Source: Glaciecola sp947496235 (lineage in GTDB: Bacteria > Pseudomonadota > Gammaproteobacteria > Enterobacterales > Alteromonadaceae). From it: a DNA stretch of 64,000 bases. The stretch spans positions 1 through 64,000 of the forward strand of contig NZ_JBLWFH010000013.1 in the NCBI RefSeq assembly GCF_050306235.1, read 5' to 3'. The notes under the pieces were generated by a model. That model ran no database searches and was not told the origin of the DNA. It saw only the letters and a program-made list of their open reading frames with translations. Position 1 is the stretch's first letter. The number at the start of each line of letters is the position of its first letter. The position numbers were made by a program, and so were the translations under genes. Below, one piece after another: positions 31,572-40,697 of the stretch.

Positions 31572-34244
31572 ATTTACACTAAAAAGTTAAAAAATAATCT
31601 CAGACTTGCGGTGCATACGCACAGTGATTCACCACATGCGTGCCTATCCTTTAGTGTTAAGTCTGGACGTTTTCATGAGAAAAATCAATGCTTTGGTTTT
31701 ACTCATTTGCTCGAGCATCTGATTTTCGCGCCGAACGAAAAATATTCAGAAGCAGGTTTTCTTATTAAAGAAGTTGAAAACCAACGAGGGGAAATAAACG
31801 CCTGGACAAGTGACTACACGTCAAATTTCCATCTGCGAATTCCAGTTGAATCTAGCTTAACTTTGACTGAAATCTTAATCAATAAGCTCTACTTTCCGCG
31901 TTTTGATCAAGCTAACTTAGAGACCGAAATTGCCGCCATTGATGCTGAGTTTAAAACTAAAATTCACGATGAAGAACGCAGGTTCAGGTCGGTACAACGA
32001 GTATTAGCAAATAAACAACACCCGTTTTCACGATTTGCACTTGGTAACGAACAGACGTTGGGCGAAGTGCCGGTTGAAGAACTCTGTAAGCAATTAGCGC
32101 AGTACCATAGTCAACACTTTTGCGCTGCCAACACAACATTGTGTATTAGCCTTCCTGATACTGCAGACAAAACCCAACCAGAATTTGAGCAATTGATAAA
32201 AAAGTTAATAGTCATTTGTGAGGACAAAATCCCAGAAGGCATTAACATTCCTGAATTAACCTTACCTGAATTATTTTCGGATCGAACTAAGGCTAAATTA
32301 GTATTCATAAGACCTACATTACCAGTAAATGGCATCATCATTAGTTACAGAATTGCTAAATCTAACAATGTCGAGGTTGATAATTGCGCCTTTACCATGC
32401 TTCAAGCAATGTTGGAGAGTAAACATCAATATGGTTTAGTGGATATCTTGACAGAAAAATATCTTATCCAAAATTTTACCATTACAAACGGTGTTGAAAG
32501 TGAAGGTGAAGAAGAGCTACAGATCAGAATATCCTTGCCAAATATAGTGATGTCAGACGATTTGCTATCGGATATCTACAATATTGTTGTTTCCTACTTG
32601 CGGTATTTACATGAACATCCGTTAGAAGAATGGCGCTATCGTGAAAAACAACGACAATTGGAACTATTGCACAAATTTAAGAAGACATCTTCGCCGCTAC
32701 AAGTCTGCATAGAGATAGCCGAAGGGTTGCAAAAAGCAGAAAATATCGAATCACAAGTTCCTATAAACCTTCATGATGAAGAGGTTAAGAATAGGTTTAA
32801 TCAAATAATTGATTACTTGATGCAGGCAGTGCCTTGGTTTTATGCGTTAACTAAACAGCATGAATATGCATTAACCACTGACTATTTTAATGTGCCCTAC
32901 GATGTTTGCCCAAGTACGATCACCTTAGAAAACTCTGTTACTGGTTTCAATATGCCACCGCAGAACAAGTATCTTCCTTCTTGTTTATTACCTTTCGTTC
33001 CACAAGCCGCGGTACCAGAAATCATCCAATGGCAACACGAAAAGTTAAGCATTAAATATTTTTACGCCCTCGAGGACCAAAAACCGTTAGGAGATATTTA
33101 TCTATCCGTGAATACGCCTGAAATGTTTGGCGATGCGAACAAAGCAATTAGCAAACGGTTATGGGTAGAAGCGCTGCAACAGTATCTAAATCGTTGCTTC
33201 TTTCAAACAGAAGCTGCTGGGTTGTATTTTCGTGTGTATGGACATCAACATGGGTTTAGTATCCACACTAGTGGTTTTACCGAAAAACAAATCCTACTAA
33301 TCATAGATATTTTAAATCATTGTCTCACTTTTTCATTGAGCGAAAATCAGTACCATCATTATGGTGAGATTGTCCGTAATAAGGTGAACAAAAGTTTATT
33401 ACAGAAACCTGTTAACCGGTTAATTTCACAACTAACATCAAGCGTTCATCCAGAAGTAATAGAGCCAGCATTTTTATTAGATGCCTTGGACAGCCTGACG
33501 TTTGACACCTTGGATCGTTTGCAACGAAATTACTTTAACGCAATATCTATAGAAGCCTTGTGCGTCGGCAACTGGCCCATGGCAATGGTAGATAACCTGA
33601 ATAAACACTTGTTACAACGGGTAAATGGTTGTGAATTATTTGAAAAGCCACAAACTGGCTATAAAAAAGTACATTGGGAACATATCCAACAAGTACCACT
33701 AACGCCTCCTCACGATAATGCTTATGTCATGTATTACGAAATTTATCAAGAACGACAGCCCGAGGATGAGTGCTTTAATATAGCCTTAGCGCTAATGCTA
33801 GAATCCATTTTGGCCCCCACCTTTTTTATTGAGATGCGTAATATTCGTCAACTCGGCTACACGGTTGGTGTGGGTTATAAGCCTATTAATCACAAAGCGG
33901 GCATAGTGTTTTACGCCCAATCGCCAAACATCACTCCTGAGGTCATTGCCGGTCATGTGCAAGATATCCTAGATGATATTTGCAAAGATGAAGCTGAAAT
34001 AAATGAAACACTCGGCCCCTTAAAGCAGCAACTGATGGCCCAAGTAAGCAACACACCCAAGAAAACAGCTGATTTAGCTCGCCATTTATGGCTGCATTTT
34101 GAAAGTGATAATCCATTAGCTTATGGTGAGAATCTCGCTAAGGCGATTCAGCAAATTAGCTTACAAGATGTAGTAATGCAAATTGAGAATATTTTACAGA
34201 ATAAACAACAGGTCATGCATTTATTCAGTAAAACAGGCAGCTAG
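31572..34244 (+). CDS. Large M16 (insulinase-family) zinc peptidase, apparent ATT start
   Basis: The protein is a four-domain M16A-type peptidase of about 890 aa. The inverted zinc motif HLLEH lies in FGFTHLLEHLIF (near residue 50), with the third ligand downstream in the EIAAIDAEF region. The C-terminal half repeats the fold (RNIRQLGYTVGVGYKPINHKAGIVFYAQSP). The first standard start (GTG 31611) cuts into the first beta strand and has no RBS. ATT at 31572, 7 nt after AAAGGA, adds KKLKNNLRLAV, the usual M16 N-terminus. An in-frame TAA at 31551 excludes anything further up. There is no signal peptide, so it is probably cytoplasmic. Confidence 0.82.
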   Translation: MYTKKLKNNLRLAVHTHSDSPHACLSFSVKSGRFHEKNQCFGFTHLLEHLIFAPNEKYSEAGFLIKEVENQRGEINAWTSDYTSNFHLRIPVESSLTLTEILINKLYFPRFDQANLETEIAAIDAEFKTKIHDEERRFRSVQRVLANKQHPFSRFALGNEQTLGEVPVEELCKQLAQYHSQHFCAANTTLCISLPDTADKTQPEFEQLIKKLIVICEDKIPEGINIPELTLPELFSDRTKAKLVFIRPTLPVNGIIISYRIAKSNNVEVDNCAFTMLQAMLESKHQYGLVDILTEKYLIQNFTITNGVESEGEEELQIRISLPNIVMSDDLLSDIYNIVVSYLRYLHEHPLEEWRYREKQRQLELLHKFKKTSSPLQVCIEIAEGLQKAENIESQVPINLHDEEVKNRFNQIIDYLMQAVPWFYALTKQHEYALTTDYFNVPYDVCPSTITLENSVTGFNMPPQNKYLPSCLLPFVPQAAVPEIIQWQHEKLSIKYFYALEDQKPLGDIYLSVNTPEMFGDANKAISKRLWVEALQQYLNRCFFQTEAAGLYFRVYGHQHGFSIHTSGFTEKQILLIIDILNHCLTFSLSENQYHHYGEIVRNKVNKSLLQKPVNRLISQLTSSVHPEVIEPAFLLDALDSLTFDTLDRLQRNYFNAISIEALCVGNWPMAMVDNLNKHLLQRVNGCELFEKPQTGYKKVHWEHIQQVPLTPPHDNAYVMYYEIYQERQPEDECFNIALALMLESILAPTFFIEMRNIRQLGYTVGVGYKPINHKAGIVFYAQSPNITPEVIAGHVQDILDDICKDEAEINETLGPLKQQLMAQVSNTPKKTADLARHLWLHFESDNPLAYGENLAKAIQQISLQDVVMQIENILQNKQQVMHLFSKTGS

Positions 34245-34247
34245 AAG

Positions 34248-34451
34248 CTAAGCGGCAAGATACTTTGAATTAAAGCCGATTGCCTTTCTAACTGTCATGT
34301 GTTTAGAAATTTCGAACATGGGAATTAATAGAGGTCCAAGCATAATTCCACCGACTAACCACTTTCTTTTCGCCATGCCGTGCACAACGGCTTCCACATA
34401 AAAATAGCTAGCCGATAAAACGAAAGAAATTAATAACAAAATGGTTAACAC
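34248..34451 (-). CDS. Small two-helix membrane protein, unknown function
   Basis: The 67-aa protein has two hydrophobic segments (about 3-20 and 32-47) separated by a basic loop (VVHGMAKRKW) and a polar C-terminus. I do not recognise it. The start is GTG with a GGGG/AGAG stretch 8-14 nt upstream. It sits convergent to the M16 peptidase gene with a 3-bp gap, and before the fadIJ terminator. Its compactness and membrane-like pattern support a real gene, but evidence is limited. Confidence 0.5.
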   Translation of the reverse strand: MLTILLLISFVLSASYFYVEAVVHGMAKRKWLVGGIMLGPLLIPMFEISKHMTVRKAIGFNSKYLAA

Positions 34452-34531
34452 TAGTCTCTGCCCCTTTGATTAGCACAGTCATAGTATACTTTGTTTCTAC
34501 ATAAAAAGTATGAATAATGAGTATTAGGCAT

Positions 34532-34558
34532 AAAAAAAGCCGGAAAACCGGCTTTTTT
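34532..34558 (-). terminator. terminator of fadIJ
   Basis: The stem AAAAAAGCCGG / CCGGCTTTTTT has a 4-nt loop and A/T runs on both sides. It lies 26 bp after the fadJ stop codon and can work in either direction. Confidence 0.92.
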
Positions 34559-34583
34559 GACAGTTAATTAACAAAATTAACAC

Positions 34584-36695
34584 TTATTTGTAAAAGTTTT
34601 CTTTATTTTCTAGCATTTCCAATAGAATTTGAGCTGGCGCGTACTTCTCGCTATAAGTGCTTTCATAGTGACGCAGTCTCTCGACGACATGGTCAACGCC
34701 TAGGGCGTCCATATATCGGAAAGGTCCACCCAAGAACGGCGGGAAGCCGATACCGAATATAGCCCCTATATCTCCATCTCTTGGATTACGCACAACGCCC
34801 TCTTCTAAACATCTGGCAGCTTCGTTCAACATTAACAAGACGCAACGCTCAACTACAGTCGAATCAGAGTATTTTGTCACCGGTGATATACCTAATAAAC
34901 TATATACAGACTCATCAACTTCTTTACCCGGCTTTTTACCATCATAACTATAGAAACCAGACTTATTTTTCTTACCTTTTCTGTCATTTTCTAATAATTT
35001 ATCAAAGGCTTCTGGTGCACTAAATCTTTCTCCGAACTGCCCTTTTAAAATTGGAATGATTTTGGTACCTACATCAATGCCAACTTCATCTAGCAGTTTA
35101 AAAGCCCCTACCGGGAAGCCAAATTTGACCAAGGCTTTATCGATTTCATTGATCGGATGGCCTTCCATTGCAAGATATCCAGCCTCACTCATGTAAGGTG
35201 CTAAAATTCGGTTAACATAGAAACCCGCACCATCTTTTACAACAATCGGGGTCTTACCCTGTTTTTTGGCAAATTCAACAGTGGTCGATATCACCTGATC
35301 ACTGGTGCCTTGATGAGGGATAACTTCAGCAAGAGGCATTTTATCAACTGGTGAAAAGTAGTGCAGACCCACAACATTTTCAGGCCTTGAAGCCTTTGCT
35401 GCGATTTCCCCAATCGGAATTGATGATGTATTTGATGCAAAAATAGTATCTTCTCGACACTGGGTTTCAATGTCTGCCACCATTTTCTGTTTAAGTTCAA
35501 GATTCTCAAATACAGCTTCAACAACAATGTCTACATCTTTATAACCACTGTAATCTAAACAGCCAGAGATCATTGATAGCTGTTTTTGCATCTGTGATTT
35601 CTGTAAAAATCGGCGCTTCACTTTTTTATTCAGTATGTCGTAACTGTAGCGCATAGCGCCAGCGATACCGTCTTCACTAATGTCTTTGATTCTCACTGGC
35701 ACTTTGGCTTTAGTTGCAGTAACAAAAGCAATGCCGCCTCCCATTAGTCCACCACCAAGCACACCCGCTTTGGTTACTTTTTTCGGCGCGACGCTTTCGA
35801 CGCCGTTTTCCTTTTTCATATCAGTGGTAGCAAAGAATATTTCTCGAAGTTGTTCTGATTCTTTGGTCATGACCAACTTACCAAATAATCTCGCTTCTGT
35901 GGCATATCCTTCTGCGCTATTGTTCAAGCCAGCTTCAATACAATCAATGATATACATAGGCGCAGGATAATTGCCTTTGGTTTTTGCCAAGGTTTGTTCG
36001 CGCGCTTTTTTAAATAAAAACTTACGACCAAAACCTGTATCTTCTAACACTTTATTTAGCATTGATTTTTTGGCTTTATGCTCAGATACTTTTTTAGTCG
36101 CCTGTTCAATTGCCACATCCATCAAAATCGTTTGCGGTACAACGTCATCCACAATGCCATATTTTTTGGCTTGTTTTGCACGGGCAGGCGAGCCTGTTAG
36201 CATCATCTTCATGGCTTGTTGAACACCAATCAATTTAGGAAGCCTTTGTGTACCGCCACTTCCAGGCAACAATCCTAATTGCACTTCAGGCAATCCAAGT
36301 TGCGTTTTGTCACTATCAGTACAAACTCTGTAATGGCAAGCCAATGCTAACTCTAACCCGCCTCCTAATGCTGGACCGTGAATAGCTGCAACAAAGGTCT
36401 TTTTATTAGCTTCAATTCGGTTGAATATCTGTTGCCCTTGTATAGATAGTTTCTCGGCATCTTCGGCTGATAAACACTGCGCCAGCATGGACACATCGGC
36501 GCCAGCGACGAAAGAGTCTTTTTTACCGCTTGCAACAACAACACCTTTTATCTCTGCGTCCTTGTCAATTTGATCAAGTAAAGATGAGATTTCGTCGGTA
36601 AAATCACCTTTTAGGGTATTCATTGATTCGCCGGGTACATCCATAGTTAAAATGGCAATACCGTCGTTTCTTTTTTCTAAGCTAAATGCACCCAT
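34584..36695 (-). CDS. fadJ: Fatty acid oxidation complex alpha subunit FadJ
   Basis: FadJ is the bifunctional enoyl-CoA hydratase / 3-hydroxyacyl-CoA dehydrogenase of the FadIJ beta-oxidation complex. The 703-aa product has the crotonase domain (about 1-190; oxyanion-hole segments SGKKDSFVAGADVSML and IHGPALGGGLELALACHYR, then LGLLPGSGGTQRLP). The dehydrogenase domains carry NAD-binding GVLGGGLMGGGIAFVTA, the catalytic His in GLHYFSPVDKMPLAEV and NRILAPYMSEA. Its first base overlaps the fadI stop codon. The length and overlap fit FadJ better than FadB. Confidence 0.93.
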   Translation of the reverse strand: MGAFSLEKRNDGIAILTMDVPGESMNTLKGDFTDEISSLLDQIDKDAEIKGVVVASGKKDSFVAGADVSMLAQCLSAEDAEKLSIQGQQIFNRIEANKKTFVAAIHGPALGGGLELALACHYRVCTDSDKTQLGLPEVQLGLLPGSGGTQRLPKLIGVQQAMKMMLTGSPARAKQAKKYGIVDDVVPQTILMDVAIEQATKKVSEHKAKKSMLNKVLEDTGFGRKFLFKKAREQTLAKTKGNYPAPMYIIDCIEAGLNNSAEGYATEARLFGKLVMTKESEQLREIFFATTDMKKENGVESVAPKKVTKAGVLGGGLMGGGIAFVTATKAKVPVRIKDISEDGIAGAMRYSYDILNKKVKRRFLQKSQMQKQLSMISGCLDYSGYKDVDIVVEAVFENLELKQKMVADIETQCREDTIFASNTSSIPIGEIAAKASRPENVVGLHYFSPVDKMPLAEVIPHQGTSDQVISTTVEFAKKQGKTPIVVKDGAGFYVNRILAPYMSEAGYLAMEGHPINEIDKALVKFGFPVGAFKLLDEVGIDVGTKIIPILKGQFGERFSAPEAFDKLLENDRKGKKNKSGFYSYDGKKPGKEVDESVYSLLGISPVTKYSDSTVVERCVLLMLNEAARCLEEGVVRNPRDGDIGAIFGIGFPPFLGGPFRYMDALGVDHVVERLRHYESTYSEKYAPAQILLEMLENKENFYK

Positions 36696-38005
36696 TATTC
36701 AGTCTCCACTATCATTGCCGCGCCTAAACCACCGGCAGCACAAGCAGTTAATAATCCAGTACCACCGCCTCGACGATGTAAGTCATTTAACATTTGGGTA
36801 ATCATTCTAGTCCCCGTAGCTGCAAATGGGTGTCCGTAGGCGATGGAACTTCCCATAACATTAAATTTATCCATATCAATCTCACCAACTGCCTTGCTAC
36901 GATTGAGTTTTTCTTGGGCAAACTTGTCACTGGCAAACATTTTTATGTTTGATAGTGTTTGAGCGGCAAACGCCTCGTGCATTTCGATTAAGGTAAGATC
37001 ATTTAAGCTCATTCCAGCGCGGTCTAACGCAATTGGCGTGGCATAACTCGGCCCCATCAACATATCTTCCCATACATCAATAGCCGCAAAGGCATAGCTC
37101 TTAATAAACCCTAGTGGCGTGAAGCCTAAAGCTTTGGCTTTGCTCTCTGTCATTATTAGAACGGCCGAAGCACCATCGGTTAGAGGCGTTGAGTTGGCTG
37201 CAGTAACAGAACCATGTTTTTTGTCAAACGCAGGTCTTAATTTTGCGTAGCCTTCCAACTGAGAATCGAATCTCACGTTATTGTCACGAGAAAATCCGCC
37301 TTTATAAGGTTCTGCATAAGCCGTCATGACTTCCTTATCCAAGTTTCCTTGTTCCCAATTCTTAGCTGCCAATGAATGGGACCTGTGTGCCAATTTATCT
37401 TGGTCTTCTCGGCTGATACCATGAGATTTCGCCATTTGTTCTGCAGTTTGTCCCATAGAAAGTCCAGTTGAATATTCTGCAACCGCGGGAGGAACAGGCA
37501 ATAGATCTTTTAGCCCTAAACGTCTGAAAATGGAGAAACGCTGACCTAGTGTTTTTGCTTTTTGCAAATCGACTAATGCACGACCAAGTTTTTTTGAAAC
37601 ACCGATAGGAGAAACAGAGGTGGAATCTGCTCCACCGGCTATACCCACTTCGATATTCCCTACCAACATGGACTCTGCGATATTTACCGTTGATTGAAAA
37701 CTGGTGGCACATGCTCGTGAAACACTATATGCATCTGTATTCACGTTCATACCAGTACCCAACACAATTTCTCTTGCTATATTGGGAGCTTCTGGCATTT
37801 GCACCACTTGTCCGTAGACCAATTGCTGTACTTCTGAAGGAGATAGGTTATTTCGAATGAGTAATTCGTTAACTACCATTTTACCCAAATCAACTGCAGG
37901 GACACCATGAAAGTATGTCGCCATTTTTGCAAAGGGCGTCCTTAACCCATCGACGATAGCAATACGATCGCCTGAATGTGTTTTAAGCTGTTGTTTATTC
38001 GACAT
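36695..38005 (-). CDS. fadI: Acetyl-CoA acyltransferase FadI (beta subunit)
   Basis: FadI is the 3-ketoacyl-CoA thiolase of the FadIJ complex. The 436-aa product has the active-site Cys in SVSRACATSFQS (about residue 99), the His-containing MHEAFAAQTLSNI and VMGSSIAYGHPFAATGTRM, and the C-terminal catalytic Cys in GGTGLLTACAAGGLGAAMIVE. The thiolase-first order, with a one-base overlap to fadJ, is that of fadIJ. A FadR-type operator lies about 50 bp upstream of its start. Confidence 0.95.
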   Translation of the reverse strand: MSNKQQLKTHSGDRIAIVDGLRTPFAKMATYFHGVPAVDLGKMVVNELLIRNNLSPSEVQQLVYGQVVQMPEAPNIAREIVLGTGMNVNTDAYSVSRACATSFQSTVNIAESMLVGNIEVGIAGGADSTSVSPIGVSKKLGRALVDLQKAKTLGQRFSIFRRLGLKDLLPVPPAVAEYSTGLSMGQTAEQMAKSHGISREDQDKLAHRSHSLAAKNWEQGNLDKEVMTAYAEPYKGGFSRDNNVRFDSQLEGYAKLRPAFDKKHGSVTAANSTPLTDGASAVLIMTESKAKALGFTPLGFIKSYAFAAIDVWEDMLMGPSYATPIALDRAGMSLNDLTLIEMHEAFAAQTLSNIKMFASDKFAQEKLNRSKAVGEIDMDKFNVMGSSIAYGHPFAATGTRMITQMLNDLHRRGGGTGLLTACAAGGLGAAMIVETE

Positions 38006-38048
38006 CTTTTTTCCTCAACTGGCTAATTATCAGCGTTCTGTGCAACGC

Positions 38049-38066
38049 TTTCTGGTCTGACCACTG
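38049..38066. promoter_or_regulatory. FadR-type operator upstream of fadIJ
   Basis: The core TGGTCTGACCA (38053-38063) is the perfect palindrome TGGTC-N-GACCA that defines FadR sites. It lies 48 bp upstream of the fadI ATG, a position suited to repression of fadIJ that is relieved by long-chain acyl-CoA. The call rests on motif and position. Confidence 0.7.
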
Positions 38067-38073
38067 CGGGGAT

Positions 38074-38090
38074 TTAAGCAAATTGCTTAA
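38074..38090. promoter_or_regulatory. 17-bp perfect palindrome in the fadI/moxR intergenic region
   Basis: TTAAGCAAATTGCTTAA is an 8-1-8 perfect inverted repeat 10 bp beyond the FadR-like site. It is probably an operator for a second regulator of fadIJ. I do not recognise the binding protein. Confidence 0.5.
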
Positions 38091-38130
38091 GAAAACGCAA
38101 ATTTTTTACATAAAAAACAAAGCATAGTAG

Positions 38131-38158
38131 TTGATACCCAAAGATTCGAACCTATTAT
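38131..38158 (+). promoter_or_regulatory. promoter of the moxR-bat operon
   Basis: -35 TTGATA (38131-38136), a 16-bp spacer and -10 TATTAT (38153-38158) lie about 100 bp before the moxR-like ATG. The boxes are one (-35) and two (-10) mismatches from consensus. Confidence 0.65.
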
Positions 38159-38260
38159 AAAGCCTTGGTGGAACAATTTAATTGATTCAAGGTCGAACTC
38201 GCTCAAGTTTTTACAAAAGAGTCCTCGCTCGCTTGTTAAGAAAAGTTACGTGGAAGGAAA

Positions 38261-39229
38261 ATGGCAGTAAATCAAATTCAAAGACTACTCGCTCACTTAG
38301 ATTCGCAAGTTTTAGGTCAGCAACAGCTCACACAAAGTATACTCATTGGCCTACTCGCTGATGGCCATTTATTGGTAGAAGGACCACCAGGGTTAGCCAA
38401 AACTAGAGCTGTAAACAGCTTGTCAGACGGTATAGATGCAAATTTCCATAGAGTGCAGTTTACACCAGACTTATTGCCAGCGGATCTCACTGGTACCGAT
38501 ATCTATCGCCCAGAAACCGGCGAATTTATTTTTCAAAAAGGTCCTTTATTCCATAATTTGATTTTGGCAGACGAAATCAATCGCGCGCCTGCAAAAGTGC
38601 AAGCAGCATTGCTAGAAGCTATGGCTGAACGGCAAATTACCGTAGGTGGCACTACTTATCCGCTGCCTGAATTATTTTTAGTAATGGCAACCCAGAACCC
38701 GCTGGAGCAAGAAGGAACCTATCCCCTTCCCGAAGCGCAACTTGACCGTTTTTTGATGCATGTGGAAATTGATTATCCCGATGCAGACACTGAATTAAAG
38801 ATACTACAATTGACCCGTGGCGAATCGATCGATGAGCTTGCCGGTAAATTACCCAATAGCGTTGAGAAACTATCTCAGTCTGACATTAAACAAGCGCGTA
38901 AATCCGTGTTAGAAGTGCATTTATCAAGTGCAATCGAAAATTACATTGTGCAATTGGTTGTAGCCACCCGAAGACCACAATTGTATTCAGAAGAGTTAGC
39001 TAGCTTTATCGATATAGGCGTGAGTCCCAGAGCGACAATTGCACTTGAAAGATGTGCCAGAGCTCATGCTTGGTTAAATAACAGAGAATTTGTCAGTCCT
39101 GACGATGTGCAAGCTGTATTAAATAATGTGTTAAGACATCGCATTATTTTGAGCTACCAAGCACAAGCAAAAGGTATTACAAGCAATCAAGTAATAGACC
39201 AAATAAAACAATTAGTGCCAGTACCCTAG
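38261..39229 (+). CDS. MoxR-family AAA+ ATPase
   Basis: MoxR ATPases act as chaperones that load cofactors or mature complexes, together with VWA proteins. The 322-aa product has Walker A in the MoxR form VEGPPGLAKTRAV (about 39-51), Walker B LILADEINRAPAKVQAALLEAM, sensor VMATQNPLEQEGTYPLPEAQLDRFLMHV and the C-terminal lid domain. It heads a six-gene cluster with a DUF58 protein, a DUF4381 protein, two VWA proteins and BatD. Neighbouring genes overlap or lie within a few bases. Confidence 0.92.
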   Translation: MAVNQIQRLLAHLDSQVLGQQQLTQSILIGLLADGHLLVEGPPGLAKTRAVNSLSDGIDANFHRVQFTPDLLPADLTGTDIYRPETGEFIFQKGPLFHNLILADEINRAPAKVQAALLEAMAERQITVGGTTYPLPELFLVMATQNPLEQEGTYPLPEAQLDRFLMHVEIDYPDADTELKILQLTRGESIDELAGKLPNSVEKLSQSDIKQARKSVLEVHLSSAIENYIVQLVVATRRPQLYSEELASFIDIGVSPRATIALERCARAHAWLNNREFVSPDDVQAVLNNVLRHRIILSYQAQAKGITSNQVIDQIKQLVPVP

Positions 39230-39237
39230 TTAACACT

Positions 39238-40212
39238 ATGCTAGCCCAAAACGAGATACAAGATTATCTTAACGAGTTGGAAAGTAACGGTATTCAATTA
39301 CAGTTACCAGAACTGCTGCGCTATAAAGCTTTGTCCAGTATTCTTAAATTAAGCCCCAACAAAGGTAGTCAACACAATAGAAGCGGAATGGATCGCTCGA
39401 CCTTTAAAGGACGAGGGATGGAATTTGATGAGGCTCGTTTTTATCAGCCTGGTGATGATATTCGTAGTATCGATTGGCGAGTAACGGCGCGCACAGGTAA
39501 ACCGCACACAAAAATTTTCAGAGAAGAACGAGAAAGACCTGTATTCGTTTTTGTAGACCTTAGCGATTCAATGCAATTTGGCACTCAGTTGCTACTAAAA
39601 AGTGTACAAGCCGCCCATTTGGCTTCGTTACTTGGATTTGCTGCCGTTGCCCGTGGTGATAAATTTGGTGGTGTGATCTTTAATCAGACGAAAGACATTG
39701 AATCAAAACCTAAAGCGCAAAATAAGTCAGTATTATCAGTGATTGATCAAATGATTGGTTTGCAACAATTGACCTTGACTGAAGGAAAATCTCAATCAGC
39801 ATCGTTGAATGCGCTACAACGCTTGAATTACATTGCCAAACCGGGAAGTTTGGTGCATTTGATCAGCGATTTTAGCGATTTCACAGACACCCATTTCAAT
39901 ATTTTAGGAAACTTAAGTAGACATTGTGAGTTAATGGCGAATTATGTGTACGACCCTCTGGAAATTGCATTACCAGAAATCAAAAGTAAACAAGCATTGA
40001 TGGTCACTGATGGTGAAAATAAACAATCAATAATGCTGGGTGATAAAGACAAAAACCAAATGTATCGAAACACCCAGTCTCGCAAAGTATCTTTGCTTCA
40101 CAACCGATTTTCTAGCATAAAAACGCCTATTCGTAAGATATCTGCCGGCCAACCTCTATCCAGCCAATTGAGCATGGGTAATAGAGGCTTTGTCATAGGA
40201 GAAACCTTATGA
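39238..40212 (+). CDS. DUF58 / VWA-like protein of the MoxR operon
   Basis: The 324-aa protein carries the DUF58 signature (GMEFDEARFYQPGDDIRSIDWRVTARTG, about 59-86). A VWA-like domain begins VFVFVDLSDSMQFG, keeping the metal-site DxSxS. DUF58 proteins always accompany MoxR ATPases and are probably scaffolds for them. It follows moxR by 8 bp and overlaps the next gene by 4 nt. Confidence 0.85.
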   Translation: MLAQNEIQDYLNELESNGIQLQLPELLRYKALSSILKLSPNKGSQHNRSGMDRSTFKGRGMEFDEARFYQPGDDIRSIDWRVTARTGKPHTKIFREERERPVFVFVDLSDSMQFGTQLLLKSVQAAHLASLLGFAAVARGDKFGGVIFNQTKDIESKPKAQNKSVLSVIDQMIGLQQLTLTEGKSQSASLNALQRLNYIAKPGSLVHLISDFSDFTDTHFNILGNLSRHCELMANYVYDPLEIALPEIKSKQALMVTDGENKQSIMLGDKDKNQMYRNTQSRKVSLLHNRFSSIKTPIRKISAGQPLSSQLSMGNRGFVIGETL

Positions 40213-40697
40213 ATCCATTAGATAATCTTCATGATATACAATTGCCAACGGAAGTATCTTGGTGGCCACTAGCCACAGGATATTGGATCTTAATCGCATG
40301 TTGTCTGATTGCGCTGGTACTGGGTATTCGTTATTTTTTAAGACATCGCAATCTTACTCAACTGCGTAATCAAGCGGTAAAACAGATTCAACTTTTAGAT
40401 GAAACTTCTGACCAATTTCATCTAAGACTGCAAGCCATTCTAAAAAATGTCGCGCAATTTTATTATCCATCGCAAATAATGAGTTTGCACGGTGAACAGT
40501 GGCAACTAGTGTTAGAGAGTGGAAAGTTGGCCAAACAGCAACCTAATGCAGTGCAGCAGTTATTTACACTTCATTTGAGTTTATATAATCCAACAATATC
40601 CGCTCCAACAGCATCAGAACTTAAACAAACGGCCATTCTTTGGCTAAAAAAAGACTTCCCTTTATCTAAGCAGCAAAGAGAGGCGTTTAATGTTTGA
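40209..40697 (+). CDS. DUF4381 membrane protein
   Basis: The 162-aa product has one N-terminal transmembrane helix (about 26-45, GYWILIACCLIALVLGIRYF) preceded by a short periplasmic segment with LPTEVSWWPLATG, the typical DUF4381 start. A cytoplasmic helical domain (LHGEQWQLVLESGK…WLKKDFP) follows. It overlaps both neighbours (4 and 8 nt). DUF4381 members occur only with MoxR/Bat genes; the molecular role is unknown. Confidence 0.8.
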   Translation: MNPLDNLHDIQLPTEVSWWPLATGYWILIACCLIALVLGIRYFLRHRNLTQLRNQAVKQIQLLDETSDQFHLRLQAILKNVAQFYYPSQIMSLHGEQWQLVLESGKLAKQQPNAVQQLFTLHLSLYNPTISAPTASELKQTAILWLKKDFPLSKQQREAFNV

